Positions 1-11,943 of a DNA stretch of 64,000 nt are shown one piece after another (the stretch's first letter is position 1; every line of letters begins with the position of its first letter). A program made the position numbers and the translations under genes. The DNA comes from Isoetes taiwanensis (Eukaryota; Streptophyta; Lycopodiopsida; Isoetales; Isoetaceae), in contig JAJEKV010000094.1 of NCBI GenBank assembly GCA_021234155.1, positions 1,686,999-1,750,998 on the forward strand. Direction: 5' to 3'. The notes beneath the pieces were generated by a model. It saw only the letters and a program-made list of their open reading frames with translations, was not told the origin of the DNA and did not search any database.

Positions 1-435
1 TTGTTATTGCTTCGTTCAGTTACGTATTTATATGGCTGCTCGAGACAACTAGAGATGGCAAGACAGCGTGGCGAACAATGATATTTCTAGCGAAGAATTT
101 ACGCATATGCTAAAGTGTCACTATTTGTAAGTGCAACTTAATAGCATATAATTCGAGTTCGTTCGTTATTTTGAACATTTGTTCCTTTACTTTGTAGTAT
201 AATTCATATGCATCAATATGGATAATACGGTGCTCACTTCGGCCCGACTAAGTGTGGATCATGTAAAGCGCTTATGATTGTGGTATATCCCGATAAAGTT
301 TAGTCGCCGGTTGCGGTTGGTAGTCTTGAGACCCAAACCCGATCCGAGGCAATGTTGGAATGGATTGGTACTATAGGAACTATCATGAGTTGATAATGGG
401 TAAGTGCATTCAAAACAATGTTGTTTGATCTGCAG
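1..435. other. left edge, no gene recognised
   Basis: No recognisable coding domain or RNA gene. The only open frame, 64 codons on the minus strand at 300-494, has no motif I know and overlaps the start of the protease relic on the other strand. The stretch may belong to the same mobile element as that relic, but no terminal repeat is visible. Confidence 0.4.
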
Positions 436-800
436 AATGGACGATCTTGTCGCGGGTGCTCATGCCCACGATCGCCAAAGATCACGAGTGGCACGTATTC
501 GCACTAGATTCAACTTCGATACCGATTTATGCGTGGTCAAAGAACTTGCCTAAAGTGAAAGGGTTGAGCAATGTGAACAAGTATCATTTACTTGGATGCA
601 ATAAAATTTATATGTCGTGTTTCTAAAAGGAACTAATGTAATAGAGGTTTGTCGAGTCACCTTAGTTCGAGATCCTTTGCAAAGATGGAATGGTGGATTC
701 GTAATGATTTACCATATAGGCTACGCTCCGCGCATATTTACAGAAGGTGAAAGAAAGAGATGGCGGTCGAGACTAGGAGGTTGGGGGTTGGGGGGTTGAG
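436..800 (+). pseudogene. Ulp1-like (C48) cysteine protease relic
   Basis: After a possible splice acceptor (ctgcag) at 430-435, one frame reads WTILSRVLMPTIAKDHEWHV then FALDSTSIPIYAW, and stops at 624-626. This resembles the histidine block of SUMO/ubiquitin-like proteases (a proline-rich strand, then H/W, then a hydrophobic LD). A second frame at 617-799 contains NGGFVMIYHI, which aligns with the family's DCGxFVM block; the catalytic Cys would be Gly (GGT) and the preceding Asp would be Asn. The frame change, the stop and the lost nucleophile make this a dead copy. C48 proteases are often carried by plant CACTA and Mutator-like transposons, so a transposon origin is my inference. The G-rich tract at 777-800 follows it. 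Confidence 0.42.
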
Positions 801-1860
801 GCGGAGACTATTAAATGTGATAGAAAGACTACCATCGATTGAACCTTCATTACTTTATTATGATTATTATATTTCTTCCCATCCACATATGAATAAGAAA
901 AATGCTTTGGCATCAATTTGTGTATACTACAAACCATTTAGGGCAACATTAGTATTGCAACCCGAGTTATCATAGACATTTATGCCAAGTTAATTGGCAT
1001 CTAGTATAGACCTATGGCTTGCCCGTCGGGGGCATTCTACATACGGTTAATTACAGCTTTATGTTTAATTAATCATAAAATGTGAAGATTCCCTTCAAAA
1101 TGCAAGATTCATACAAAAAATCATATATGTATTTCCTTCATACAAAATTCATATAAAAACCCATACACAATTCAAATACACAAAACAAAGTGGATGCCCG
1201 GTGCACATCTAGTGGTATATATCGACATCAGTGTGATCACCTTGAGCTCGAAGGTGCTTCGGCGGTGATTTCCTCCACCGGAGTCGAACAAACCTCGAAA
1301 CGCATGGAATCCAAGCCCTCCCGTGGTGTACGTTTCCCCCAAAAAGAATTCGTAATGCGAGCACTCATATGCCACGGTTGGTGCGGTGCAACTTTTGAAA
1401 GTAGGGCTTCCGACAAATGTTTCCCTTCCCAAAGGCTATCCTCTGGCATACGGGCCAAGCACAACGAGTTCACCATGCATTTCTTAGGGCACTTTCGAGC
1501 ACGTATTGAGGAAGGTTCGGCCTCCGATGTATCGGCGAGGTCTTTCTTTGCCCCTATCAAAGCATTTTGTCGCCGGCGCTTGAACTCCGGCCTTTCTTAG
1601 GTTAGGTTAAGGTCTCTAACCCACTGGTGGAGGCGATTCGGGTGCTCAATGGCGCCTGCCGCGGCCCACCAGTGCGGCATCAGCGGGCATGCATCGGGGA
1701 GAACCGGCCATGGCGAGACTTAGGTGAGAACTCAGAGCGAAAGGAGGAGGAGGAGGAAAAACTGGAGAGGCCTTGAGAAGGAAGGACGGAGGCGTGAGCT
1801 GGAGGACTAATAGGGCAATATATATGGCATCTCGGCCTCTGAAAACAAAACAAATTTAAA
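801..1860. other. no recognised gene; overlapping open frames
   Basis: Open frames of 136 codons on the plus strand (1190-1600) and 107 codons on the minus strand (1237-1560) overlap. Neither shows a domain I recognise, and overlapping opposite frames suggest that at least one is chance. The rest is AT-rich and then purine-rich (ggagga runs near 1741-1800). Confidence 0.35.
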
Positions 1861-1965
1861 TGCGGCGTCGTTATAGCCCGGTTAACGTCGTTATAGGCGT
1901 CGTTAAGCGACCACTTAGCGTCGTTAAGCGGCGTCTATCGTCTTAAAGCGGCGTCTGTTTCTTTA
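1861..1965 (+). repeat. GCGTCGTT motif cluster 1
   Basis: A short, irregular array of the core GGCGTCGTTNAGCG, with several full or partial copies, preceded by an AT-rich stretch. Similar clusters lie near 11212 and 16916, all in this orientation. Clusters like this are typical of subterminal repeats of class II transposons; that assignment is inference. Confidence 0.6.
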
Positions 1966-3050
1966 AAAGTCATCGGTAGGCTTTCATTTTTTCCCATTTC
2001 TTTTATGATTTGGCAGGTATTGCGAGCGATCCTCGGATCCTAGTTTTTCATTGCGGTTATTGTGAGTTTTTTTCTTTATTGCTTTTTGGGATACATGGCC
2101 ATGGAAGGTATGTCGGCGGCTTGAACCGGATTAGGGAGGAGATGAGGATTCAGGCGAGAGATGATATGGAACTGTCTTCACAAGTAAGGCTACACTACAT
2201 GTAGTTTATACACTTTATTGTTATTTTTATCTATTTTTCTAATCTATAGCTTGGTGTAGAATGCGTCCGGGGCATGAGAAGGAAGGGAATCCTCAGTGAA
2301 CCCCTCCTCCCTTTCGAAGATGAGGACTATGAAACAACGATCCATGGGATGAAAGTGTTAAAAGTATGTGATTGGTGAGAGGCTTGACCAAATTGCTAGG
2401 AACAGGTGAAGCCTGCCCTAGCATGATGAGGGGCTTCTTGAAAGATGGTCGAGGTTTTGGAAGCACCCAGGGAAAAACAACATTAACATGATACTGGCGT
2501 CGACATGTGCATGGGCGGCGCCGGACATACTTGACATGGAGCTATGGTTCAAGGGGGATGGACAAGTGGAGGACTTCCGCGATAGAAACCATAAGCCAAG
2601 CTTCGGAGGGGTATCTTTGAATTGTTCAAGTGATCTTTTGTTCAATAAACCTATGTTTTGTACATTTGTTATATTTTCTCTTGGGTACAATCTAGCATTG
2701 ATACATATGCATGAACATGATGGAAGGATTCTTGAAGATATTTTGCATTCTTACGTTGGATATCGCCTTCTTGATTCGATTTGCCATTTTGAGACTTTTG
2801 AGGTTTTTTGCGACATTTTCGACTTAATTTGGTAGAACCGACCGAGATTATTTGTGGTTTGGACTCTCGCGTAGCTCTTACAAATGGGACACTTCCATGT
2901 TCTAAATCTTTCAAATGCACATTCTTAGAAGTTTGTGATGGGCGGTCGGCTTGGATTTTTTCTCCAACTTTTGATAGAAGCGACCACTAAATTTATGTTT
3001 CTTTGTGGCTTGAAGTCAAGCGCATCTTCAAATCTTCCAAAATCAGCTGG
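1966..3050 (+). other. unrecognised stretch with exon-like pieces
   Basis: Short protein-like frames flanked by possible splice signals can be read. One is ECVRGMRRKGILSEPLLPFE, from about 2260 to a GT at about 2364. Another contains DILDMELWFKGDGQVEDF, within an open frame at 2488-2835. I do not recognise either. They could be exons of a decayed transposon ORF following motif cluster 1, or chance frames. Confidence 0.3.
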
Positions 3051-3051
3051 G

Positions 3052-6000
3052 TTTGCCACCATAGCGGGCTGCCCGGCAGTTCTAATGCTAACCCTTTGAC
3101 CCTAGACCTTCTTCCAAAAATTCGAAAGAATTGGGCCGTGTCTTTGGAGATGAATTAGGGATCCGGTGGCAAAAAAAAATTTATTTTTCGTACAATGCAT
3201 TAATTAATTTGTCGTGTGTTGCCCTTTGCAAAAAGCCCCGGGGCTGCTTCCTAATTCCCACATCTGGGAGGGGGCGCGGGCCAAACTCCGTTCCGTGGAG
3301 TTCCCCTTGCTATGCGTTCGGCGAAGCGGCTTCATTACGTTCAAGTGGCCAAGGACTAGGACTGACGGCCCCAAAACGTAAACCCTTCTAGAGCACGGCA
3401 GCCCACGGGGTTTTACGTTTGAACCCTCTCCTTGTCGGTCGGTAGGGACCTAGCGGCGTGTCTTGAAGTGGAGTTGGGGGTGTTGGCCTTGAGGCCGGAC
3501 CCTAAAATCCCTCAGGGCTGCTTTCCCCAAATTTCCTCTCCCTAAGGCCGAGGGGAAGAGCGGGCAACCTCCCCTCTCAGGAACCCGCGATTTGGCTACG
3601 CCAATGGAAGCGTTGACATTGCTCACGGGGACCAAGTTAAGGTGGCCAAAGACCGGTCGGCCCCAAAGCGTAAACCCTTCTAGAGCACGATTGCCCCCGG
3701 GGTTTGTGCGTTTGGGAGGCCCTCTCATTGGGTGGGACTTTTGCAAAACCATGTCTTGAAGTGGAGTTGGGGTGTTGGCCCGGGATTTGGACACTAAAAT
3801 GCTTACCCGACCGAATTTCCTCTCCCAAGGCAGGGAAAATTTTGGCAACCTCCCCTCGATTGGACCGCCAGAGGGGGCTGCGGATGGTTTCGGAGAATTT
3901 TGGGAGGTGGCATTGCCACGGGGATCAGGGTTAAGTGGCGAGAAGACCGACTTTTCGATCCCCCAGCGTAAAGCCCTTCTAGAGCGGCAACCCAGGGGTT
4001 TACGTTGGGGCCCTCTCCTTGTCGGTCGGTAGGGACTTTTAGCCATGTCTTGAAGTTGGGTTGGGGTGTTGGCGCCCGGAGCGGACTAAAATCCCTCCGG
4101 GCTGCCCTTGCCGGAATTTCCTCTCCACAAGGCCTGGGGAAGGGCGGGCAACCTCCCCTCCGCAGGAAGCGATTTGGCTGCCAATGGACTCGGAATGCCG
4201 ACATTGCCACGGGGATCAAGTTAAAGTGGGCGAAGACCGGGGACTTCGGCCCCAAAGCGTAAACCCTTCTAGAGCGGCAACCCACCCGGGGTTCACGTTT
4301 GAGGAGGCCCTCCTTGTCGGTCGGGCGGGACCTAGCGTAGTGTCTTGAAGTGGGGATTTGGGGTGTTGGCCTTGGCCCAGCGGACCCTAAAATCCCTCCG
4401 GGGCTGCTTGCCCCAAATTTCCTCTCCCCAAGGCCACGGGGCCGGGCCCGAGGCGACCTCCCCCTCTCTGGGAATCGCTTGATCGACTACGCCAATGGAC
4501 TCAGAGCGTCGACATTGCCACGAGGGACCAAGTTAGTGGCGAAGACCACCCGAACTCCAAGCGCCAAAGTAGCTCACTTCCATCACACTTTCGTAGTCAA
4601 TTGGCCTAGGATGTGCATGCGGGGATCTTGTCGTGGAGGCGTGAGTGTTTCCTTCTTTCATAAAACCGGTAGTGTAACTTGCTCCCTAGGGTAATTTCGC
4701 CATTCGGGCCGGCGGGGAGTCTATTTGCCATTAGGAGCATCCGGTGCCGAGCGACAAAGCAGATCTCGCGGTTTCTACAAAGGCCAGGCATCGGGGGGCC
4801 CAGTGGTTTGACAAGTTCTCGGGACCGATCCTGGAATCTTTTGGACCTTCGAAGAGGGGGCCACTTTGAGCGGAGGATCAGCGGTGGGATAGGGGCAGGG
4901 CTCGGGAGGGTGGTCATTAGCGCAGCCGACCAGGGGGCGCCCCGGGGGGAAGAGGCTGCCGGGGGAACTTTTTTGGATCCGCCTCACGGGGTCAGGACTC
5001 TCCCCTCTTGTGAGGGATCCACTGCAAGGTCACAGCCTCGTTTGACTTGGGGAAGGGTGCGGCTTCGGTTGCCTTACCGGGCTGCCCGACCATTCTAATA
5101 CTAACCCTTTGACCTAGACCTTCTCAGAAAATTTAGAAAATTGGGCGTGTCTTTGGAGATGAATTAGGGATCGGCGGCAAAAACGGAATTTATTTTTTAG
5201 GTGCAATGCATTAATTGCGAATTCACGAATGTCTTACCCTTTGCAAAAAGCCCCCGACTTCTACTTGCCACATCGGAGGAGGAAAGGCCCAAACTCGCTT
5301 TCCGTCGGTTCCCCTTGCTCCGTATTCACCGGCTGCTTCTCGGCCCGGGGTCCCAAGTGCAAGCAGACCCGGGACTTCGGCCCCAAAGCGTAAACCCTTC
5401 TAGAGCACGGCAGCCCACCCGGGGTTTCGTTTGAGGAGGCCCTCTCCTTGTCCGGTCGGCGGGACCTAGCGAGGTGTCTTGAAGTGGGGTTGGGGTGTTG
5501 GCCTTGAGGCCTGGACCCTAAAATCCCCTCAGGGGCTGCTTGCCCCAAATTTCCTCTCCCCAAGGCCACAGGGGCCGGGCCGAGGCGACCTCGGCTCTCG
5601 GGAATGTGATCGACTCTACGCCAATGGACTCGAGCGTCGACATTGCCACAGGGACCAAGTTAAAGTTGGCGAGAAGACCACCGAACTCCAAGAAGCGCCA
5701 AAGTAGCTCACTTCCATCACACTTTCGTAGTCAATTGGCCTAGGATGTGCATGCGGGATCTTGTCGTGGAGGCGTGAGTGTTTCCTTCTTTCGCCAAAAC
5801 CGGCCAGGTGTAACTTGCTCCCTAGGGTAATTTAAGCCATTCCGGACGATTTGGCGGGGTCTATTTGCCATTCCGGAACATCCCGGTGCGAAACGACAAA
5901 AGCAGTCGCGGTTTCTACAAAGTAGACATCCGGGGCCCCGCGGTTTGACAAGTTCTCAGGACCCGATCTGGAATCTTTTGGACCTTCAGAAGAGGGGCCC

Positions 6001-9000
6001 CTGAGCGGAGGATCAACGGTCGGATAGGGGCCGGGCTCGGGAGGAGGTGGTCGTGGCGTGCAGCCGGGGCCCGGCTGCGAGGGAAGGCTGCCTCGGGAAC
6101 TTTTGGATCCGCCTCACGGGGTGGGACTCTCCCCTCTTGTGAGGATCCTGCAAGGTCGGCCTCGTTTGACTTGGGGAAGGGTGCCGGCTTCGGTTGCCAC
6201 CAGCGGGGCTGCCGGCAGTTCTAATGCTAACCCTTTGACCTAGACCTTCTCGAAAATTAGAAAATTGGGCCGTGTCTTTGGAGATGAATTAGGGATCCGC
6301 TGGCAAAAGCAGGAATTTATTTTTAGGTGCAATGCATTAATTGCGAATTCTGAATGTCTTGCCTTTGCTAAAAGCCCCAGGCTTCTACTTGCCACATCGG
6401 GAGGAGGAAAGGCCCAAACTCGCTCGTCCCGGTTCCCCTTGCTCAGTATTCCGGCTCTTTGCTTCTCGGCAGTCCCAAGTGCACCTTGAGACCGGGACTC
6501 GGCCCCAAAGCGTAAACCCTTCTAGAGCACGGCAACCCACGGGGTTTTACGTTTGGAGGCCTCTCCTTGTCAGGTTCGTAGGGACCTTGCAGAGTGTCTT
6601 GAAGTGGGGTTGGGGTGTTGGCCTTGGCGGACCCTAAAATCCCCTGGGGGCTGCTTGCCCAAATTTCCTCTCCCCAAGGCCACAGGGGCCGGACGAGGCG
6701 ACCTCAAGCTCTCGGAATCAGCGATCTGACTTCGCCAATGGACTCGGAGCGTCGACATTGCCACAGGGACCAAGTTCGTGGCGGAAGACCACCCGAACTC
6801 AAAAGCCAAAGTAGCTCACTTCCATCACACTTTCGTAGTCAATTGGCCTAGGATGTGCATGCGGGATCTTGTCGTGGAGGCGTGAGTGTTTCCTTCTTTA
6901 TAAAACCGGCCAGGTGTAACTTGCTCCCTAGGGTAATTTCGCCATTCCAGGACGATTTGGCGGGGTCTATTTGCCATTAGGAGCATCCCGGTGCGAGCGA
7001 CAAAGCAGTCGCGGTTTCTACAAAGGTAGGCATCGGGGGGCCCAGCGGTTTGACAAGTTCTCAGGACCCGATCTGGAATCTTTTGGACCTTCGAAGAGGG
7101 GCCTGAGCGGAGGATCAGCGGTGGGATAGGGGAGGCAGGGCTCGGGAGGGTGGTCATTAGCGTGCGACCCGGGGGGCCGAGGGAAGGGCTGCCTCGGGGA
7201 ACTTTTTGGATCCCGCCTCACGGGGTCGGGACTCTCCCCTCTTGTGAGGGATCCTGCAAAGGTCGGCCTCGTTTGACTTGGGGAAGGGTGCGGCTCGGTT
7301 GCCACAGCGGGCTGCCCGACCCGTTCTAATGCTAACCCTTTGACCTAGACCTTCTCGAAAATTCCGAAAATTGGGCCGTGTGCTGGAGATGAATTAGGGA
7401 TCCGGCAAAAAGCGAATTTATTTTAGGTGCAATGCATTAATTGCGAATTCACGAATGTCTTGCCCTTTACCAAAAGCCCCAGGCTTCTACTTGCCACATC
7501 GGGGGGAGGAGGAAAGGCCCAAACTCCGCTCCGTCGGTTCCCCTTGCTCCGTATTCTTCATTTTGCTTTGCTTCTCGGCCGGGTCCCAAGTGCAGCAGGA
7601 CCCGGGACTTCGGCCCCCAAAGCGTAAACCCTTCTAGAGCACGGCAGCCCACGGGGTTTCGTTTGGGAGGCCCTCTCCTTGTCGGTCGTAGGGACCTTGC
7701 TGGGTGTCTTGAAGTGGGGTTGGGGTGTTGGCCTTGAGGCCGGACCCTAAAATCCCTCAGGAGGCTGCTTGCCCCAAATTTCCCTCCCCAAGGCCCAGGG
7801 GACGGACGGGCGACCTCGCTCTCGGAATCGCGATCGACTACGCCAATGGACTCGGAGCGTCGACATTGCCCTGGGGACCAAGTTCCGTGGCGAAGACCAC
7901 CGAACTCCAGAAGCGCCAAAGTAGCTCACTTCCATCACACTTTCGTAGTCAATTGGCCTAGGATGTGCATGCGGGGATCTTGTCGTGGAGGCGTGAGTGT
8001 TTCCTTCTCCAAAACCGGTAGTGTAACTTGCTCCCTAGGGTAATTTACCGCCATTCGGACGATTTGGCGGGGTCTATTTGCCATTCAGGAGCATCCCGGT
8101 GCGAGCGACAAAAGCAGTCTGCGGTTTCTACAAGGCCGACATCCGGGGCGCCCGTGGTTTGACAAGTTCTCGGGGCCGATCTGGAATCTTTTGGACCTTC
8201 GAAGAGGGGCCTGAGCGGAGGATCAGCGGTGGGATAGGGGCCAGGGCTCGGGAGGGTGGTCATTAAGCGTGGAAGAGCCAGGGGGCTTTTGCCGAGGGAA
8301 AGAGGCTGCCTGGGGAACTTTTGGATCCGCCTCACGGGGTGGGACTCTCCCCTCTTGTGAGGGGATCCCTGCAAGGTCGGCCTCGTTTGACTTGGGGGAA
8401 GGGTGCGGCTTCGGTTTGCCTTACCAGCGGGCTGCCGGCCGTTCTAATACTAACCCTTTGACCTAGACCTTCTCAGAAAATTCGAAAAATTGGGCGTGTC
8501 TTTGGGAGATGAATTAGGGATCCGGCAAAAAACGAATTTATTTTTCGTGCAATGCATTAATTGCGAATTCTGAATGTCTTGCCAGCGCAAAAGCCCCGAC
8601 TTCTACTTGCCACATCGGGAGGAGGAAAGGCCCAAACTTCGCTCCGTCGGTTCCCCTTGCTCCGTATTCGACTCTTTGCTTTCGGCGGTCCCAAGTGCAA
8701 CGGACCGGGTTTCGGCCCCAAAGCGTAAACCCTTCTAGAGCACGGCAGCCCACGGGGTTTCGTTTGGGAGGCCTCTCCTTGTCGGTCGGTAGGGACCTTG
8801 CAGGTAGGTGTCTTGAAGATGGGGTTGGGGTGTTGGCCTTGAGGCTGGCGGACCCTAAAATCCCCTCGGGGCTGCTTGCCCCAAATTTCCTCTCCCCAAG
8901 GCCACGGGGGCCGGACGAGGCGACCTCGCTCTCAGGAATCAGCGATCGACTACGCCAATGGACTGAGAGCGTCGACATTGCCACAGGGACCAAGTTAAGT

Positions 9001-10029
9001 GGCGAGGAAGACCACCCGAACTCCAAAGCGCCAAAGTAGCTCACTTCCATCACACTCGTAGTCAATTGGCCTAGGATGTGCATGCGGGATCTTGTCGTGG
9101 AGGCGTGAGTGTTTCCTTCTTTTCATAAAACCGGCCAGGTGTAACTTGCTCCCTAGGGTAATTTAAGCCATTCAGGACGATTTGGCGGGGTCTATTTGCC
9201 ATTCGGACATCCCGGTGCGAGCGACAAAGCAGTCGCGGTTTCTACAAAGGTAGACATCGGGGCGCCCTTGGTTTGACAAGTTCTCGGGACCCGATCACGG
9301 AATCTTTTGGACCTTCAGAAGAGGGGCCCCGAGCGGAGGATCAGCGGTGGGATAGGGGAGCCAGGGCTCGGGAGGGTGGTCATTGGCGTGCGGCCAGGGG
9401 CTTGGCTGCCGGGGAAGAAGGCTGCCTCGGGGAACTTTTGGATCCAGCCTCTGGGGTCCCGGACTCTCCCCTCTTGTGAGGGATCCCTGCAAGGTCACGG
9501 CCTCGTTTGACTTGGGGAAGGGTGCCATTTCGGTTGCCACGCAGCGGGCTGCCCGGCCGTTCTATCTTAACCCTTTGACCTAGACCTTCTCAGAAAATTC
9601 CGAAAATTGGGCGTGTCTTTGGAGATGAATTAGGGATCCGTGGCAAAAAGCAGGAATTTATTTTTCGTGCAATGCATTAATTGCGGAATTCTGAATGTCT
9701 TGCCCTTTACAAAGCGCCCCCGACTTCTACTTGCCACATCGGGGAGGAGGAAAGGCCCAAACTCGCTCTCGTCGGTTCCCCTTGCTCCGTATTCTCGGCT
9801 GCTTTCGGCCAGGTCCCAAGTGCAGCAGACCAGGACTTCGGCCCCAAAACGTAAACCCTTTCTAGAGCACGGCAGCCCACGGGGTTTCACGTTTGAGCCC
9901 TCTCCTTGTCCGGTCGGTAGGGACCTTCTTGTGTGTCTTGAAGTGGGGTTGGGGTGTTGGCCTTGGCCTGGACCCTAAAATCCCTCAGGGGCTGCTTGCC
10001 CCAAATTTCCTCTCCCCAAGGCCACGGGG
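3052..10029 (+). repeat. ~1.12 kb satellite tandem array, about 6 monomers
   Basis: The landmark GTGTCTTTGGAGATGAATTA recurs near 3135, 5145, 6270, 7376 (altered), 8495 and 9611. The landmark AACCCTTCTAGAGC recurs once per monomer from 5390 onward. The period is about 1,105-1,125 bp. The array begins near 3052 inside the motif GCGGGCTGCC and stops mid-monomer at about 10029, where unrelated DNA starts abruptly. Each monomer has a G-rich GGGGTTGGGG motif, a conserved ~130 bp segment that includes GGCCTAGGATGTGCATGCG, and GGATCC sites. Copies differ mostly by 1-4 base indels in C/G runs. No domain is preserved across monomers, so I call it non-coding. It could also be spacer-type repeat DNA, but no rRNA sequence is in the window. 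Confidence 0.9.
3377..4275 (+). repeat. nested ~290 bp amplification in the first satellite monomer
   Basis: Within the first monomer the motif AACCCTTCTAGAGC appears at about 3383, 3672, 3974 and 4262, a spacing of 288-302 bp, before the normal 1.13 kb step to the next copy. The repeated block runs from the motif through GGGGTTGGGG and CCCTAAAATCCC to a segment ending AAGTGGCGAAGACCG, where it joins back to GACTTCGGCCCCAAAGCG. The join skips the part of the monomer that other copies carry in between. This explains why the first monomer is about 2.0 kb long. Confidence 0.8.
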
Positions 10030-10885
10030 AACTTCGAAATTCAAGGTGAGGCGTCGTTGAACCACGAAGGCATGTCCAAAACCCTTAGCGATAATCTATG
10101 AAGAGGCTGCAACCATATATGAAGTTGTATGTGATCATGCACGAGAATATGGCAAATCAAAAAGCTCTTCTTACTGACTTTGCATGGGTAGGCTGGGCAT
10201 GCCTTGTGTAGATTGTATGCGAGAAAAGCAACTGGTGAGCCATATGTTTTACCTTTACTTCTGATCATGGTGAAGTGATTGGCAAGCTTGATTTAGTATG
10301 AAAGTATGCAAGTGAAGCTCAATGGTGCACAAGTACGGTTTATTAAAGTGGATAGATAAACAAGGATGGAGAGAAATCTAAGTGGATAGATAAAGAAGGA
10401 TAGATAAAATACATAAGTAATCATTGCCAACTAGTGCTCCATTATTATCGCTCGGATGTGTGAGTTTCATTGGAAGCAATACCCAAGAATCATTGGCATC
10501 GAGTTGCCTCCTCCCCATCTGTCATTTCCATTTGATGCAATTCCCCAACTATCATTCTCACGATTCCTTGTTATCGTATCATTGTTACCAATAGCATCAT
10601 GTTGATTTCCTCCCCATCGATATTCCTGAGTTTCAATGATGTTCAATGCTTTAAAATCTCGACTAAAGAGCCACCGAGTTTATTCTATGCATTCTACCTC
10701 GGAAAAGCCCGATCTCTATCTTTGTGTAATGGTTTGATTCCTTTTTATATGTAGTTTCTGAAGGAAGATGCAATGCATACTTATCTGAGAGAGATGTTTT
10801 CGAGGGCCGTTTAACAAAGCTGTTTACGTCGGGGCGTTGGAGTTGTTAATCGGTGTATAGTTCCTCCCGTAATATAAATGATCGG
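10030..10885. other. no gene seen
   Basis: Single-copy-looking DNA after the abrupt end of the satellite. There is a small direct repeat near 10348-10410 (variants of GTGGATAGATAAAGAAGGAT). No open frame here carries a motif I recognise. Confidence 0.4.
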
Positions 10886-10892
10886 TGCCAGC

Positions 10893-11130
10893 GAATGTGG
10901 CTTTGAAAATTAATGCCAAGGTAACTCACTTGGTACCCCATAATGGCTCCCGTTCATTGCGAAGACTTACTTCCCAAAAACTGTAGTGTGGAGGATATAT
11001 ACGATGTTATCGATGGAATTTCGTCGTGGTCTTCCAAAGGTCTCGGGGAGCCAACTATAATCTTTGGAATGGATGTGTCACATGGAGCCCCATTCTCGTC
11101 AAATTCACCATCAATTGCAATTGTAAGGAT
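10893..11130 (+). pseudogene. Argonaute PIWI-domain fragment
   Basis: Two exon-like pieces. The first ends ANVALKINAK at 10920 followed by GTAACT, matching the conserved N-V-x-LKIN-K block at the start of PIWI. The second, in an open frame from 10943, contains EPTIIFGMDVSHGAP then SPSIAIV, followed by GTAAGG near 11126. PTIIxGMDVSHG includes the first catalytic Asp of the slicer triad, and MDVSHG is typical of the AGO4/6/9 clade that acts in siRNA-directed DNA methylation. Only this slice is present: PAZ, MID and the rest of PIWI are missing, and the segment between the blocks (DLLPKNCSVEDIYDVIDG) is unlike the usual K-x-GG-N linker. I read it as a captured or decayed fragment. Confidence 0.6.
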
Positions 11131-11160
11131 TGAGCGTGTATTGCACTTGACTTAGCTTGT

Positions 11161-11312
11161 TATTATTATAATTATAATAATAACTTATAATTATAACTTA
11201 ATAAAAAAGGGCCGCGTCGTTTAACACAAAGGCGTCGTTATAGGCGTCGTTTGCGACTAATGCGGGCGTCGTTAAGCGACCTCGCGGCGTCGTTCAGCGG
11301 CGTCTGTAACTT
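11161..11312 (+). repeat. GCGTCGTT motif cluster 2 with AT-rich lead-in
   Basis: About 40 bases of near-pure A/T (11161-11203) are followed by repeated GGCGTCGTT/GTCGTTAAGCGAC units to about 11312. The order (AT-rich stretch, then motif array) and the orientation match clusters 1 and 3. Confidence 0.6.
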
Positions 11313-11745
11313 TTTTATCGAAGCGAGGCGGCTTTTCCGCCGCCCTGGTTTTGGTTCTAAGCGTTTGGAGGCGTTTTTAGGTGGCGATTTTTGGGGCGGA
11401 TCATCCTTGCGGTCCTTTCAAGCTTCAAGCAAGCATCAAAGGTATTTCAATGGATCAATCAACTCTATTTTTGAATTAGGCTTGTTGTTTGATAGATTTA
11501 GGGCTTCTTGTTTTTCTTATTTTTTTTCAATCCATCCCATTTCTATCCTCCTCTTCTTTCCATCCTTGTTTTCTTCAATCCATTTAAGCCTCTTATTGGT
11601 ATGAATCGAATCCTCCTCCTTCTTCTTCCAATGATCTTCCAATCATTGGTTTCTTCCTTCTAATCTTAGTTCTTCCAATCTTCTATTCATTTTCTTCTTC
11701 TTCTTCTTTCACCACTTTCTCATTCTATTCAATCTCATTCTATTC

Positions 11746-11883
11746 TCTTCTTCTTCTTCTTCTTCTTCTTCTTCTTCTTCTTCTTCTTCTTCTTCTTCTT
11801 CTTCTTCTTCTTCTTCTTCTTCTTCTTCTTCTTCTTCTTCTTCTTCTTCTTCTTCTTCTTCTTCTTCTTCTTCTTCTTCTTCT

Positions 11884-11918
<35 letters not shown>

Positions 11919-11931
11919 TTCTTCCTCTTCT
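11746..11931. repeat. (TTC)n microsatellite
   Basis: About 60 consecutive TTC units with a few TCC interruptions near the right end. On the minus strand this is (GAA)n, a purine tract able to form triplex DNA. The poly-Arg and poly-Lys frames across it are artefacts. Confidence 0.97.
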
Positions 11932-11943
11932 ATTTTTTTCCAT

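Noticed and set aside
3131-9978. Dozens of 60-180 codon open frames inside the satellite
   Set aside because: They occur on both strands, shift between monomers because of indels, and none is conserved in frame from copy to copy.
3052-10029. Ribosomal DNA intergenic spacer
   Set aside because: The repeat style would fit, but no 18S, 25S, 5S or pol I start motif is present in or near the array.
11740-11943. 67-codon poly-Arg frame
   Set aside because: It is a direct translation of the (TTC)n repeat.
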